A stretch of 64,000 bases of DNA from Bacillus sp. SA1-12 (GTDB lineage Bacteria > Bacillota > Bacilli > Bacillales > Bacillaceae), in NCBI RefSeq assembly GCF_000981385.1, contig NZ_LATZ01000120.1, forward strand, positions 248,001-312,000, read 5' to 3'. The stretch's first letter is position 1; each line of letters opens with the position of its first letter. The notes beneath the pieces were generated by a model. That model saw only the letters and a program-made list of their open reading frames with translations, had not been told where the DNA came from and ran no database searches. Position numbers and translations under genes: made by a program. This document shows positions 25,884-34,923 of this stretch, in pieces.

Positions 25884-25945
25884 TATATAGGTATGAAAGG
25901 AGGTTCATTTCGTTTATATTTCATCATTTAAGGGGGAGTTTTTTC

Positions 25946-26287
25946 ATGAGTATGAATGAAAATTCATTAAAGCAAAAAATGGAACAATCACAAACCTCTA
26001 TTGATTATTCAAAAATCGCACAGTCTGCAAAATTCAAGGAGCTGCTTCACAAAAAACGCAACTTTATTCTGCCGATGTCCTTATTCTATCTAGCATTTTA
26101 TTTTACTTTGCCTATTATGACGGCCTATTCCACGGTACTGAATCAACCAGCAATTGGTTCAGTTAGCTGGGCTTGGGTTTTTGCGTTTGCTCAATTTATT
26201 ATGACTTGGGCATTATGTATTCTTTATTCAAAACGAGCGGCAAAATTTGATGAAATGGTTGATGAAATAATCGAAGATGCAAAATAA
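25946..26287 (+). CDS. DUF485 membrane protein (YwcB/YjcH-like)
   Basis: The 113-aa protein has a polar N-terminus, then two membrane helices (FILPMSLFYLAFYFTLPIMT and WAWVFAFAQFIMTWALCILY), and an acidic tail. FKELLHKKRNF and the two-helix pattern define DUF485, which is almost always encoded directly before an acetate symporter (yjcH-actP in E. coli, ywcB-ywcA in B. subtilis). GGGGGAG lies 8 nt before ATG. It is co-transcribed with the second symporter, 81 nt downstream. Confidence 0.88.
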   Translation: MSMNENSLKQKMEQSQTSIDYSKIAQSAKFKELLHKKRNFILPMSLFYLAFYFTLPIMTAYSTVLNQPAIGSVSWAWVFAFAQFIMTWALCILYSKRAAKFDEMVDEIIEDAK

Positions 26288-26368
26288 ATATTCGGCTTTA
26301 TTAAAAGATAAAGTCTGGTACGGTTTATTCGTGTGGCGGGAGAAGGAGAACAAGGGAGGAACAGGTTC

Positions 26369-27910
26369 ATGAATACATTAGCATTTTCACTGTTTTTAGG
26401 TATTGTGGCTTTAACACTTGTCATCACGTATTATGCCTCCAAAAAGACAAAAACAACAAGTGATTTCTATACAGCTGATGGAAGTTTGACAGGCTGGCAA
26501 AACGGGATGGCGATTGCTGGAGACTATATGTCTGCTGCATCATTTCTTGGTATCGCCGGGATGATTGCCCTATCAGGTTTTGACGGCTTTTTCTACAGCA
26601 TTGGTTTTCTTGTCGCTTATCTTGTTGTTTTATATGTCGTTGCTGAGCCTCTTCGTAATTTAGGGAAATATACAATGGCCGATATGATTGCAGCAAGATT
26701 TAATGCAAAACAGGTGAGGGGAGTAGCTGCTTTAAACACCATTGCGATTTCCATTTTCTATATGATTGCCCAGTTAGTTGGTGCAGGCGGTCTCATTCAT
26801 TTATTACTTGGACTTGATTATGTTGTTTCTGTGCTTATCGTTGGTATATTGATGACAGTATATGTTGTATTTGGCGGAATGACGGCAACAAGCTGGGTCC
26901 AAATCGTCAAAGCAGCGCTGTTGATGATTGGAACGTTTATTATTTCCATTATTGTTTTTGCAAAATTTGATTTTAATATTTTCAACATGTTTACGGAAAT
27001 GAAAGCAGCAACTCCATTAGGAGAGGGTTTCTTGAATCCCGGTAATAAATTTAAAGATCCGTTAGATACGATTTCGCTTAATATGGCGCTGGTTTTAGGT
27101 ACAGCAGGGTTGCCGCATATTTTAATTCGCTTTTTTACCGTAAAAGATGCCATTACGGCTCGCAAGTCTGTTGTATATGCAACATGGATTATTGGAATAT
27201 TTTATGTGATGACCATTTTCTTAGGCTTCGGGGCAGCAGCGTTTGTTGGATATGATAAAATCATTGAAGCAAATGCTGCAGGTAATATGGCGGCACCATT
27301 ACTTGCTGAAGCAATTGGTGGAGATTTCTTGTTTGCTTTCGTTTCGGCCGTTGCCTTTGCGACCATTTTAGCCGTAGTAGCCGGGCTAGTGCTTTCGGCA
27401 GCATCAGCATTTGCCCATGATTTCTATAGCCATATTGTTCGCCGCGGGAATGCAACAGAGAAAGAACAAATAGTTGCTGCAAGATGGGCGTCAATTGGAG
27501 TTTCTGTCCTATCTGTCATTCTTGCTCTATTTGCACAAAACATGAATGTTGCTTTTCTTGTTTCATTAGCATTTGCGGTTGCTGCAAGTGCAAACCTGCC
27601 GATTATTCTGTTAACGATCTTCTGGAAACGATTTAATACAACAGGTGCCGTTGTAGGGATGCTCGTCGGATTAATTAGTTCACTTGCATTGGTTGCTGTA
27701 AGTCCAAGCGTCTTGTCGCCAGAAGCAGGGGCAGCGATTCTTGTTGGAGAACCTTTATTTAAATTAGCAAATCCAGGAATTGTCTCGATTCCATTAGGTT
27801 TTATCGGAGCTATCCTGGGAACACTTTTATCAAGTAAAAAAGAGGATGCGAAGAAGTTTGATGAAATCCTTGTTAAAGCAAATACTGGTGTCTCAACAAC
27901 AATCAAGTAG
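26369..27910 (+). CDS. Sodium:solute symporter, ActP/YwcA type (copy 2)
   Basis: The 513-aa paralogue of the symporter at 21714 has the same DYMSAASFLGIAGMIAL and AGLPHILIRFFTVKDA segments and similar length. I chose ATG 26369, preceded by GGGAGGAAC, over 26333. Together with the DUF485 subunit it forms the standard acetate uptake pair. The cre box upstream predicts repression by CcpA in rich sugar, as expected for acetate or other monocarboxylate scavenging. A strong terminator follows. Confidence 0.9.
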   Translation: MNTLAFSLFLGIVALTLVITYYASKKTKTTSDFYTADGSLTGWQNGMAIAGDYMSAASFLGIAGMIALSGFDGFFYSIGFLVAYLVVLYVVAEPLRNLGKYTMADMIAARFNAKQVRGVAALNTIAISIFYMIAQLVGAGGLIHLLLGLDYVVSVLIVGILMTVYVVFGGMTATSWVQIVKAALLMIGTFIISIIVFAKFDFNIFNMFTEMKAATPLGEGFLNPGNKFKDPLDTISLNMALVLGTAGLPHILIRFFTVKDAITARKSVVYATWIIGIFYVMTIFLGFGAAAFVGYDKIIEANAAGNMAAPLLAEAIGGDFLFAFVSAVAFATILAVVAGLVLSAASAFAHDFYSHIVRRGNATEKEQIVAARWASIGVSVLSVILALFAQNMNVAFLVSLAFAVAASANLPIILLTIFWKRFNTTGAVVGMLVGLISSLALVAVSPSVLSPEAGAAILVGEPLFKLANPGIVSIPLGFIGAILGTLLSSKKEDAKKFDEILVKANTGVSTTIK

Positions 27911-27951
27911 AAGAAGAATCGTTAGCAGTAAATAAAATATCGTATAAACAT

Positions 27952-28000
27952 AAATGGCCAGACCCGAACATTTGTTTGAGTCTGGCCATTTTCTTTTTAT
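27952..28000. terminator. Bidirectional terminator between symporter and PhyH genes
   Basis: A perfect 12-bp stem (AAATGGCCAGAC with GTCTGGCCATTT, 27952-27963 and 27980-27991) is followed by TTCTTTTTAT. It serves the two convergent genes. Confidence 0.88.
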
Positions 28001-28776
28001 TATACTTTTAAAGCAAAGTCTGGCTGGTATTCTCGGAATTTCGGGTTTTCTCCACACACCATCAAGCCTTGCCCCCAGTTTACATGCACATCGGCAGAAG
28101 GTTTATCAGATGGGTCACGGTATTGAAATAAAACATTCCTGCGCGGACGGTCACTGCGGTTAATGTCAGAACCATGGATTGTTAAATAATTAAAAAACAG
28201 GACGTCCCCAGCTTCAGCAGGGCATGGCGTTCCGCTTGATATTGGATATTCCTTCTGGTCTAAATAATAACGACCGATGTGGGGGATTGGTCCTTGTTTA
28301 TGAGATTTTGGCACCACTCTTAAACAGCCGTTTTCCAAATCGGAATCATCCAAATGAACACTTGCTGCCAACATAGTATGGTTGTCATGTGGAAAATAAG
28401 GATGATCCTGGTGCATTGGAAATGCCGCTCCCTTTTCAGGCGGTTTAACGAGCATTTTTGAGTGATGTAATTGCACATTCGGACCGATAAGCTTTTGCAA
28501 AATAGATACCATATTCGGATGAGAAATCGCCCGTGTAAAAGAGGCATCATGATAATGAACATCATGAAAACCCTTTAAAACAAGCCTTTTTAACTCGTTT
28601 GGCGGGATATAGTCACCTTGCCATGTATGGTTTCGATCGAGTTTTTCATTTGCTGCACGTTGAATGATTTGTTCGACTCCATTTTTCATTTGTTCTACTT
28701 CATCCTTTGAAAATACCCCCTTTACTAGCAAATAACCATTTTCATTGAAAAATTCTGCATCTTTTAATGTAATCAT
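28000..28776 (-). CDS. Phytanoyl-CoA dioxygenase (PhyH) family oxygenase
   Basis: Fe(II)/2-oxoglutarate-dependent oxygenase fold, 258 aa. The iron triad is visible: MHQDHPYF gives His and Asp, and the distal His is in YLTIHGSDINRS. The following Arg (SDRPRRNVLFQYR) fits 2-oxoglutarate binding. Family members hydroxylate lipids, small metabolites or natural products; the substrate here is unknown. ATG 28776 follows AAGGAGGAAT. The gene is divergent from an AraC regulator (gap ~120 nt), a typical local regulator-target pair. Confidence 0.85.
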   Translation of the reverse strand: MITLKDAEFFNENGYLLVKGVFSKDEVEQMKNGVEQIIQRAANEKLDRNHTWQGDYIPPNELKRLVLKGFHDVHYHDASFTRAISHPNMVSILQKLIGPNVQLHHSKMLVKPPEKGAAFPMHQDHPYFPHDNHTMLAASVHLDDSDLENGCLRVVPKSHKQGPIPHIGRYYLDQKEYPISSGTPCPAEAGDVLFFNYLTIHGSDINRSDRPRRNVLFQYRDPSDKPSADVHVNWGQGLMVCGENPKFREYQPDFALKV

Positions 28777-28895
28777 TCTATATTCCTCCTTTAAGATAGA
28801 TCGTATTCTTGCTATAATTTTAGGAAAATAAAAGGTGTAAGTCTTTATCTGATGAGGCTACTATTTTGTCTAATGAGGACATCGGGGGGAAATTT

Positions 28896-29804
28896 GTGGT
28901 CATTCATTCTTGTAAACTGAGTGAAGGAATACTAAATCAATATGCAACCAGGCTAATTGGTGAAGAAATATGCTTTAAGGTACATTATTGGGGAGTTAAC
29001 CCAGGGCATTTTAATAACATATTACATAAGCATTCATTTTTTGAGGTTTGTTATGTACTTAGTGGAGAAGGACTATATCATGACCAGGGTGGACAATTTC
29101 AGTTAAAAAAGGGTTCAGTATTTATATCACGTCCAAACATTCAACATCAAATATTAAGTGAATCTGGACTATTTCTTTTATTCGTTGCCTTTGAGGTCAT
29201 CCCTGACATTTCTAAGGATGATGCTATTAGAAAGTTTGATAAACTTTCAACAACAAATAAAATCTTAATAAATTCCGCTGATGATACACCAACTGCCTTA
29301 ATTTGGAGAGCACTTGTTGAATATACGTCAATTGGCGGTGCAAACGAATGCGGTTTTATTTCGAATTTGGCAAATACACTGGTCTTGTCTTTTCACTCCA
29401 TGTTTTCTGAAGAAAAACCAAGAACAGAACATCATGAAAAATTATTCTCAAATCGTTCAAGTCATTTATATCAAGCAAAGTTATTCATCCGTGATAATTT
29501 ATCAGATCAATTGAGGCTTGAACATGTAGCTAACAATCTGCACATATCTACACGTCACTTATCAAGACTTTTTTCTGAAGAACTTGGTGAAAGTTTTTCC
29601 AATTATATTCGCAGGAAGAGGATAGAGGAAGCTGCTAAGCTACTTGAAACGACAAATATTCCGATTAAAGAAATAGCAGATTTGACAGGATGCGGCTCAG
29701 TACATTCCTTTACACGTATGTTTACTTCGATGATGAATGTTTCACCAGCAAAATATCGCAATACATACGAAATAAAGCAAGAAAAACAGGAAATAATAAT
29801 GTAG
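28896..29804 (+). CDS. AraC-family transcriptional regulator with cupin sensor
   Basis: An N-terminal cupin-like sensor (HKHSFFEVCYVLSGEGLYHDQ, then FQLKKGSVFISRPNIQHQI) is followed by a C-terminal AraC double helix-turn-helix (residues ~205-300: LEHVANNLHISTRHLSRLF, then IKEIADLTGCGSVHSFTRMF). I prefer GTG 28896, 5 nt after a GGGGGG tract, giving 302 aa; a TTG at 28866 is possible. It is divergent from the PhyH oxygenase gene, its probable target. Confidence 0.85.
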   Translation: MVIHSCKLSEGILNQYATRLIGEEICFKVHYWGVNPGHFNNILHKHSFFEVCYVLSGEGLYHDQGGQFQLKKGSVFISRPNIQHQILSESGLFLLFVAFEVIPDISKDDAIRKFDKLSTTNKILINSADDTPTALIWRALVEYTSIGGANECGFISNLANTLVLSFHSMFSEEKPRTEHHEKLFSNRSSHLYQAKLFIRDNLSDQLRLEHVANNLHISTRHLSRLFSEELGESFSNYIRRKRIEEAAKLLETTNIPIKEIADLTGCGSVHSFTRMFTSMMNVSPAKYRNTYEIKQEKQEIIM

Positions 29805-30518
<714 letters not shown>

Positions 30519-31987
30519 TCAATTAAAAACAGGAATTTCCACAGTCACTTTCGTTCCTTTATCCTGACTCGATTCAATTAAGAAGCTTCCTTCTACAGAT
30601 TTTGCTCTTTCTTCCATACTGAATAAGCCAACACCTCTGGATTCCTTAATGATGTCAAACCCAGATCCTTTATCTTGTATCTCAACATATACTATATCAG
30701 CTATTATCTTAATTTTGACTAAAGCTTTATCTACACTGGCATATTTTCGAATGTTTGTTAGAGCTTCTTGATTCTGTAGATGGTGGTTTCTACCTGTACA
30801 TTGAGACGTTTCATTAACGTACAATCAAATTCGACCTTGATTCCGTAATAGTTAGAAAAACGGTTAAAATAGGAACGCAATGCAGGGATTAACCCTAAAT
30901 CATCAAGAACAGATGGGCGTAATTCCCATGAGATTCCTCTAATTTCTTTAATTAGCAACGAGACTTCCTCTTGCATTTGTGTGATGAGCGGGTGGTCATA
31001 ATCTGCTTTTCTTGATTGATCGTAATAAGCAGGCTATATAAGTCTTGGCCAATGCCATCATGCAATTCCCGAGAAACTTTTTTTCCCTCATCCTCCTGAA
31101 CCTTGATTATCTTGGCCATCATTCGCTTAAGCTCTTCTTCCACACGTTTTCGTTCGGTAATTTCAAAACGGATCGCTAAATATTGATAAGGTTTACCTTT
31201 TTCATTTAAAAATGGAACAATGGTCGTATCAACCCAATAATAAGTTCCGTCTTTCGCTTGGTTTCTGATTTCGCCCTTCCATACTTTTCCGCTTCCAATT
31301 GTCCGCCAAAGTTCCTGGGAAAATTGGGTTGAATGATAACCTGAATTAATAATTCTATGATCCTGTCCAAGCAGCTCATCTCGAGTATAGTTAGAAATTT
31401 TACAGAACTTATCAGAACTTATCATTAACGTACTTAATGATTCCCTTTTGATCTGTAATCGCGACAATAGATGATTCATCAAGTGCAAACTTAAGATCAA
31501 CTAATTCATTTAAAGACTGGTTCAGCTCCTCCTGCACTCGCTTAAATTCAGTGACCTCTGTCCGAAGCGCCAAATATTGATAAGGTTTACCCTTTTTATC
31601 CATAAACGGGACAATGGTCGTATCAACCCAGTAATAACTGCCATCCTTAGCCTTATTTTTAATATCACCCTTCCATATGTGACCATTTCCGATTGTTTTC
31701 TAAAGATTCTTCATAAACTCTTTCGAATGATAACCAGAGTTGATTTTACGATGATCATTACCTAAAAGCTCTTCACGGTCATACTTCGAGATCTCACAAA
31801 ATTTATCATTAACATATTTAATAATACCTTTTTCATTAGTAACAGCGACGATTGTTGTTTCATCGATTGCGTACTTAATATCTGCCAATTCATTTAGTGT
31901 GTGAATTCGGTCTGACGATTCCTCACAGTAATCTATACTATTCCAAGATTCATAGTTTTTTCGTTTACTAAATTCATGGTTATTCAT
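30519..31987 (-). pseudogene. Broken PAS-PAS-HisKA_3 sensor kinase (NreB-like)
   Basis: ATG 31987 begins a kinase with two near-identical PAS domains (NELADIKYAIDETTIVAV and NELVDLKFALDESSIVAI), a HisKA_3 helix with VSRELHDGIGQDLYSLL, and a C-terminal HATPase (DKGSGFDI). At least four lesions are visible: a W-to-TAG nonsense after FMKNL near 31697; a tandem 10-bp duplication (CAGAACTTAT twice, 31403-31422) shifting frame in the second PAS; a frameshift near 31005-31030; another near 30775. Removing one 10-bp copy restores DKFCKISNYTRDELL exactly. The N-terminal cysteine cluster of true NreB is absent, so the name is by context only. No functional kinase is expected. Confidence 0.85.
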
Positions 31988-32458
31988 CGTTTGCTAACTC
32001 CTTACATTCCTCCTCATGCAGCGTATCTTTTAAAATCTGTTCAATCTGTGATACAGCATGGTTCATGATTGCCAGCTGCTCGGGTGAAAATTGTCCTATG
32101 CTTCGGTTTCCTCCAAGTAAGACACCCCAAATCGTTTGATTGAAACAAATTGGAACGGCAATACAAGAGATAAGCTGTTCAGCCAGCAAAATAGGATAAT
32201 CCGTGGGTTTACCTGGAATCTCATGAGGGAAAGAAGAAATCGTCATTGGTGACCCTGTTCGAATAACGGTCCCTGCCACACCCTTACCATAACGGACTGA
32301 AATCCGTTTATATTTATCGTTACTATTGCCCGATGAATACTTCCATCTGATTTCCTTGGCATTTTTAGAGGATATCGCCAATCCGCAAAATCACATGGAA
32401 GTTGTGATAAGAGGCTTTTGCATATATGCTCAAATGGTTCAATACTCATGGTCATCAC
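31980..32458 (-). pseudogene. Broken GAF-domain protein (NreA-like)
   Basis: Two overlapping frames must be joined: the first gives IEPFEHICKSLLSQLPCDFADW, the second AISSKNAKEIRWKYSSGNS and the GAF core ISVRYGKGVAGTVIRTG and ISCIAVPICFNQTIWGVLLGG. The shift lies near 32375 (about one base lost). The reconstructed product is about 160 aa, the size of NreA, a nitrate-binding GAF protein encoded with NreBC. Its stop overlaps the kinase ATG (ATGAATAA), so the genes were coupled. Confidence 0.75.
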
Positions 32459-32478
32459 TACTTCTCATCAGTATATAT

Positions 32479-33137
32479 CTAATATCCATAATCCAATAAA
32501 CCCTTTTGTACTGCATATTTAACAAGCTCAGGACGTGTTTTCATCTTTAATTTCTCCATTAAATGGCTTTTGTGGGTTTCAATTGTTTTTACACTAAGAA
32601 CCAACTGTTCAGCAATTTCCTTGTTCGAATAGCCTTTAGCAATTAGGGTTAGAACTTCCTTCTCGCGATCTGAAAGAATCATATACGTATCGAGGTTTCC
32701 ACTCTGCTTAAGCTTGATCATGTATTCTTCCATTAAACGTTTGGTGGCACTTGGATATAAGTATGCCTGTCCGTTTGCAACAGATTCAATCGCAGAAAGA
32801 ATTCTTCATGTGGGGCACTTTTTAAGATACATCCTGAAGACCCTCCTTGAATAACACGAAATAAGTATTCATCTTCATCGTCATGCATTGTCAAAATTAA
32901 GATTGATAGTTTTGGTTGCAGTTTTTTTAACTCAATCCTAGCTGATAAGCCGTCCTTTCCGTGAGGCATACTCAAATCCATTAACACAACATCTGGTAGG
33001 ACCTCTTGAACTTTTTGAATAGCCTCATTCCCCTCTGATGCTTCTCCAACAACCTCCATATTGGGGTTTGCATCAAGGAGCATTTTTAACCCCATCCTTA
33101 CGACTGCATGATCATCTACTAGTAAAATTCGAATCAT
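32479..33137 (-). pseudogene. Frameshifted LuxR-type response regulator (NreC-like)
   Basis: The receiver (MIRILLVDDHAVVRMGLKML, phospho-Asp in VVLMDLSMP, Lys in CILKSAPHEE) is in one frame. The helix-turn-helix (LSDREKEVLTLIAKGYSNKEIAEQLVLSVKTIETHKSHLM) is in another. The shift lies just after HEE near 32802: restoring the frame yields LSAIESVANGQAYLYPSAT, the normal NarL/FixJ linker. So one small indel disconnects the domains. The intact DNA-binding part starts at an internal ATG (32733) and could still be made as a fragment. The ATG of this gene overlaps the stop of the membrane gene upstream. Confidence 0.82.
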
Positions 33138-34066
33138 TTGCTATGCCCTCTTTCACGTAACTCCGTTGAAACAAAGTGATTTCCGCAAACCTTGCATTGC
33201 TTCATTGATTGATTTCCGTAATGCTCGCGATAGTTTTTGGCAAAAATGCTCATGGGCCGGAATGGAATATGCGCTAACTTTCCAAACGGTAAGTAAATCA
33301 ATGTCACAATTACTGAAAATTGATGAATAAGTGACATGACCGGCTGCCCGAATCCGTGTAAAAAAACATTGCTAACTGTTAATAGCAGGCCCGTTATACT
33401 GATGAAAAGCAAAAGGTATAATGGGAGAAAGTCATATAAAAAGGTTTGCTCCGCTCGAGCCTGCATGTTTTTTAAACGACGATATAAAGCCATACAAACC
33501 CCTGAAATAACCATAATGGCGGTTATATTTAATGCATTATAAAAAAAGAAGGCAATGACCCCGTCTGCTTTTACCCTTAATACATCAACCCCCATGGCGA
33601 CAACTGTATAATAGCCATTTTCCCCCATCGTGAAATACATCCAGCCAAACACAAGCGGGTAGGTGACAAAACAGGAGATGATGCAGCCCCAGCCAATCAA
33701 AATATGTTGCGTCCATCGGTAAATTCCCCGATTCCAAATAAATGTGTATGTCCCTAAATGGTCTGGTGTCGTCTTAGGAGTTGATCTTCTGAAGATTAAC
33801 TTTATACTCTTTTTAAGAATGATTTTCGTTGGCGGCCTTTCTCCCCAAGAAATAAATCGGTAAAAGAAGCCTCCTAAAAAGACAATTGTTCCTACCATGT
33901 AGCCATACAAATTTAAGTCAATATGTGTAAAGATCCTCGTGCCAATTAACGTTAGTAAAAAGAGGCCGCTAACGGAGAAGAACAAGGACTTTGCAATTTT
34001 TGATGCAAAAGCATGTTCCATGCTGCCAAGCTTTTTTACTGACTTCACGCGACTAATTTCTGACAT
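33134..34066 (-). CDS. Multi-helix membrane protein, probably cytochrome-b-like electron carrier
   Basis: The 310-aa protein has about seven membrane helices with histidines placed in or near helices (RWTQHILIGWG, VFLHGFGQPVMSLIHQFS, KLAHIPFRPMS), suggestive of b-type haem ligation as in NarI/DsrM-like subunits (inference). The C-terminus holds CKVCGNHF, one CxxC pair, perhaps the remains of an iron-sulfur or zinc site. AGGAGGAATCAC precedes ATG 34066. It is the only apparently intact gene of a four-gene operon with NreC-, NreA- and NreB-like relics, which fits a role in anaerobic or nitrate respiration, though no reductase genes are nearby. Confidence 0.5.
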   Translation of the reverse strand: MSEISRVKSVKKLGSMEHAFASKIAKSLFFSVSGLFLLTLIGTRIFTHIDLNLYGYMVGTIVFLGGFFYRFISWGERPPTKIILKKSIKLIFRRSTPKTTPDHLGTYTFIWNRGIYRWTQHILIGWGCIISCFVTYPLVFGWMYFTMGENGYYTVVAMGVDVLRVKADGVIAFFFYNALNITAIMVISGVCMALYRRLKNMQARAEQTFLYDFLPLYLLLFISITGLLLTVSNVFLHGFGQPVMSLIHQFSVIVTLIYLPFGKLAHIPFRPMSIFAKNYREHYGNQSMKQCKVCGNHFVSTELRERGHSK

Positions 34067-34170
34067 TGTGATTCCTCCTCCACGTAAAAAACCTTCTATC
34101 TGTATTGTAGGAAACCAATCATCATTTTATCAGGGAACTCCCTCATCTTTTACCGAAAAGACCCTTAAAT

Positions 34171-34206
34171 AAAAAAAGACCTGATGATCATAGTCATCAG
34201 ATCTAG
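34171..34206 (-). terminator. Terminator of the hypothetical gene at 34252-34761
   Basis: AGACCTGATGA (34177-34187) pairs with TCATCAGATCT (34194-34204) with one mismatch/wobble; on the minus strand T7 follows. Confidence 0.75.
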
Positions 34207-34251
34207 TATAGAAGGACATGGACTTTCTTCTGCATTGGAACAAAACGCTTG

Positions 34252-34761
34252 TTAACTATCTACCTTCTGTTTTTTCCAATAATCATAAATAAAGTCTCTG
34301 AAGAGTTCATTTAAATCCTTCTTCTTTTGATTTTTTAACCATTCCACCTGGTCGATAGGCAAGTTTAGTTTTACATTTACAGCTTCTATAGGCATTTCTA
34401 CTTTTCTTATCTCTTCCAGGGTAATGCCCTCTTCTATATTTGGAAACCAAGAATCGTTTTCGTTTACAAATTTAACGTTTTCATAGTCATTAAGGTCATC
34501 AAGTTCACAGAATAAATTGAGCTGTGGCAATCCGCCTGGCAGACTTTTTACATGCATAATAGAATGGATGATTCTGTTATCTTCGAGTTCTACTTCGATA
34601 ATAAGGTTATCTTCATTTTTATATTTTTTTAAAACAACTTCACTAACAATGAGATCCAACTCTAATGTGAATCCTAAATTTGACTCAAAAATGTAAATGG
34701 CACTATTAAATACATGAATTCTTTCGCCGTCAATATGTACTGACTTTACAACTACCATCAA
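34252..34761 (-). CDS. Hypothetical protein, 169 aa
   Basis: I do not recognise the family. The protein is soluble and acidic in its middle (ELDDLNDYENVKFVNEND), with beta-rich N-terminal repeats (VVVKSVHIDGERIHVFNSAIYIF, then EVELEDNRIIHSIMHV) and a basic helical C-terminus (LPIDQVEWLKNQKKKDLNELFRDFIYDYW) that resembles a ribbon-helix-helix-like or coiled interaction tail. A GGGGGAAAG tract precedes the ATG. It is transcribed alone, between a terminator and the LysM glycosidase gene. Confidence 0.65.
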   Translation of the reverse strand: MMVVVKSVHIDGERIHVFNSAIYIFESNLGFTLELDLIVSEVVLKKYKNEDNLIIEVELEDNRIIHSIMHVKSLPGGLPQLNLFCELDDLNDYENVKFVNENDSWFPNIEEGITLEEIRKVEMPIEAVNVKLNLPIDQVEWLKNQKKKDLNELFRDFIYDYWKKQKVDS

Positions 34762-34923
34762 ACTTTCCCCCGTAAGAGTTTATTTCTTTAAAAAGGTCGA
34801 TGCTTCAAAGAATTATATATATGATTTTATCATCCATTTCTCATTTATTCATAGTTTTTGTAAAAAAACTCATCAGGAGGAAAGGAATATTGAAGTGTTT
34901 GTTATCAGAATATCTACTCTCGA

